Positions 43,261 to 44,582 of a DNA stretch of 44,582 bases are shown here, piece by piece; position 1 is the stretch's first letter; each line of letters starts with the position of its first letter. The stretch spans positions 1 through 44,582 of the forward strand of contig CACGNO010000006.1 of NCBI GenBank assembly GCA_902574335.1, given 5' to 3'. The DNA is from an uncultured Bacteroidota bacterium. Lineage in GTDB: Bacteria; Bacteroidota; Bacteroidia; Flavobacteriales; Flavobacteriaceae. The notes beneath the pieces were generated by a model. That model searched no databases, was not told the origin of the DNA, and saw only the letters and a list, made by a program, of their open reading frames with translations. Position numbers and translations under genes: made by a program.

Positions 43261-44243
43261 AAAATATCTTAATTACTGGTGGTGCTGGATTTATTGGTTC
43301 ACATGTTGTAAAAAGATTTGTTAACAACTATCCCAGTTACAATATCTATAACATTGATAATTTAACATATGCTGGAAACCTTAATAACCTACAAGATGTT
43401 AAAAACAAAAAAAATTATTTTTTTTTCAAAGTTGATATAAATAATCAAAAAGAAATTTTAAAATTATTTAGAGATAAAAACATAACTGATGTTATTCACC
43501 TAGCTGCAGAATCTCACGTTGATAAATCAATCGAAAGTTCATTTGAATTCGCTAAAACTAATGTTTTGGGTACATTATCTCTTCTGGAGGCTTCAAAAAG
43601 TGTTTGGGACTTGACTTCAAACGACAATATTTTTTACCATATATCCACCGATGAGGTATATGGTTCTTTGGGTATAGATGGATTATTTAATGAGTTTTCA
43701 AAATATGATCCTAATTCTCCATATTCAGCTTCAAAAGCTTCATCCGATCATTTTGTAAGAGCTTATCACAAAACATATGGCTTGCCAATATTGATTTCAA
43801 ATTGTTCAAACAACTATGGTCCACACCAACATTTCGAAAAATTGATTCCTAATATCATAAACTCTCTTCTTAAACAAACAAAAATTCCTATTTATGGAGA
43901 TGGAAAAAACATAAGAGATTGGCTTTACGTTGATGATCACTGCGATGCAATTGAGTTAATTTTTAAAAAGGGTAAAAATGGTGAAACTTATAATATTGGA
44001 GGAGATTATGAAATTTCTAATATCGATTTGGCCAATTCAATTATTAAAATTTTTGATGAAATAAAATTAAATACATCAGGAACATCAAATAAATTGATTG
44101 AATTTGTTAGTGATAGGCCTGGGCATGATTTTAGATATGCAATAGATTTTTCAAAAATTAAAAAAGAATTAGGATGGGCTCCAAAAACTAATTTTAACAA
44201 AGGTATTAGAGAAACAATTAACTGGTATATCTCTAAAAAATAG
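43257..44243 (+). CDS. rmlB: dTDP-glucose 4,6-dehydratase
   Basis: Second step of dTDP-L-rhamnose synthesis. NAD motif GGAGFIGSH is at 8-16, NIDNLTYAGNLNNL at 32-45, HLAAESHVDKSI at 81-92, the active-site Thr131-Asp132-Glu133 in STDEVYG, and Tyr156 and Lys160 in YSASKASSDH. Full length at 328 aa. It closes the rml set (order A, C, D, B) and its last 11 bp overlap tail to tail with metF. Confidence 0.96.
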   Translation: MKNILITGGAGFIGSHVVKRFVNNYPSYNIYNIDNLTYAGNLNNLQDVKNKKNYFFFKVDINNQKEILKLFRDKNITDVIHLAAESHVDKSIESSFEFAKTNVLGTLSLLEASKSVWDLTSNDNIFYHISTDEVYGSLGIDGLFNEFSKYDPNSPYSASKASSDHFVRAYHKTYGLPILISNCSNNYGPHQHFEKLIPNIINSLLKQTKIPIYGDGKNIRDWLYVDDHCDAIELIFKKGKNGETYNIGGDYEISNIDLANSIIKIFDEIKLNTSGTSNKLIEFVSDRPGHDFRYAIDFSKIKKELGWAPKTNFNKGIRETINWYISKK

Positions 44244-44582
44244 CCTCAGCCACCGATTTAATATTTGATGATCTACCCATTGAATAGTAGTGTAAAAATG
44301 GTACTCCTGCATCGAACAATTCTTTACTTTGTTGTATACACCATTCAATTCCAACCTGTCTAGCCTCAGAATTATCTTTACATTTAATCAGTGCTTTAAT
44401 TAAATCTTCAGGAAGATCGCAATGAAATCTGTGAGGAATAAGATTTATTTGTTTAAGTGTTGAAATAGGTTTTAAACCAGGGATTATTGGAACATTGATA
44501 CCTTTTTTTTCACATAAATCTTTAAATTGAAAAAATTTTGAGTTATCAAAAAACATTTGAGTTATTATGTAGTCAGCACCCA
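44233..44582 (-). CDS. metF: Methylenetetrahydrofolate reductase, C-terminal part (5' end outside window)
   Basis: The C-terminal 115 or so residues of a MetF-type TIM-barrel flavoprotein, which reduces methylene-THF to methyl-THF for methionine synthesis. The frame is open to the window edge: GADYIITQMFFDNSKFF, then VPIIPGLKPIS and a GVPFLHYYSMGRSS segment near the end, all typical of MetF. The 5' end lies beyond 44582. It converges on rmlB with an 11-bp overlap. It may be a housekeeping gene marking the end of the polysaccharide locus, although it belongs to the same methyl cycle as metK and ahcY. Confidence 0.9.
   Translation of the reverse strand, partial: GADYIITQMFFDNSKFFQFKDLCEKKGINVPIIPGLKPISTLKQINLIPHRFHCDLPEDLIKALIKCKDNSEARQVGIEWCIQQSKELFDAGVPFLHYYSMGRSSNIKSVAEAIF

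Noticed and set aside
1-44582. CRISPR arrays, tRNAs, insertion sequences or long repeats
   Set aside because: No regularly spaced repeats, transposase genes or clear terminal inverted repeats were seen. A- and T-runs are common but are explained by base composition.

Overview
The window is a very AT-rich surface-polysaccharide (capsule or O-antigen) biosynthesis region, probably from a marine flavobacterium (Bacteroidota). Several things point there: Lys/Asn/Ile-rich proteins; A-rich start contexts without Shine-Dalgarno sites; TAnnTTTG promoter elements at 26538-26545 and 26573-26580; a wHTH plus nucleotidyltransferase-type regulator typical of Bacteroidota polysaccharide loci; a Wzi-family outer-membrane protein; a long multi-SLBB Wza; and a DUF3575-type barrel. 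No rRNA, tRNA, CRISPR or insertion sequence was seen. Genes are packed end to end. The largest gap without a gene is about 120 bp (40269-40388), so no stretch over 300 bases lacks a gene.

Region A (1-26049, all +) looks like an accessory polysaccharide operon. It opens with a short UDP-sugar dehydrogenase, metK and ahcY (SAM supply and recycling), a TviB/WbpA-type UDP-HexNAc dehydrogenase and a D-2-hydroxyacid dehydrogenase. Next come a CMP-ulosonate cytidylyltransferase-like protein, a divergent DAHP/KDO8P-synthase-like aldolase and a GT2. At 7712-12137 there is a three-gene block matching, by domain content and order of chemistry, the phosphoramidate pathway known from Campylobacter jejuni (Cj1416-Cj1418): a PEP-synthase-like glutamine kinase fused to a degenerate nucleotidyltransferase, a class I glutamine amidotransferase, and a stand-alone cytidylyltransferase. 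A sulfatase-fold protein without a formylglycine motif, a putative sugar O-methyltransferase, a GT-B-like protein, Wzx, Wzy, UDP-GlcA 4-epimerase, four glycosyltransferases, asparagine synthase and a truncated methyltransferase follow.

At about 26025 two convergent genes, the truncated methyltransferase (+) and the regulator (-), lose their conserved ends at the same point. This looks like a recombination junction between region A and the rest.

Region B (26050-44582) holds a divergently read regulator and UDP-xylose synthase, a lipoprotein, and Wzi. A minus-strand operon follows, running 40268 to 29874: Wza, Wzz, Wzx, GT2, Wzy and three GT4 enzymes. Then, on the plus strand, a DUF3575 protein is coupled to rmlA-rmlC-rmlD-rmlB. 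The window ends inside metF (-). There are therefore two Wzx/Wzy pairs but one visible Wza/Wzz/Wzi export set.

The working model is that region A makes a glycan carrying uronic acid, possibly an unusual 3-deoxy-ulosonic acid, amide, methyl and (methyl-)phosphoramidate groups, and that metK/ahcY support the methylation. Region B makes a rhamnose/xylose-containing glycan and the export machinery. Family assignments were made by reading motifs; no database search was run.
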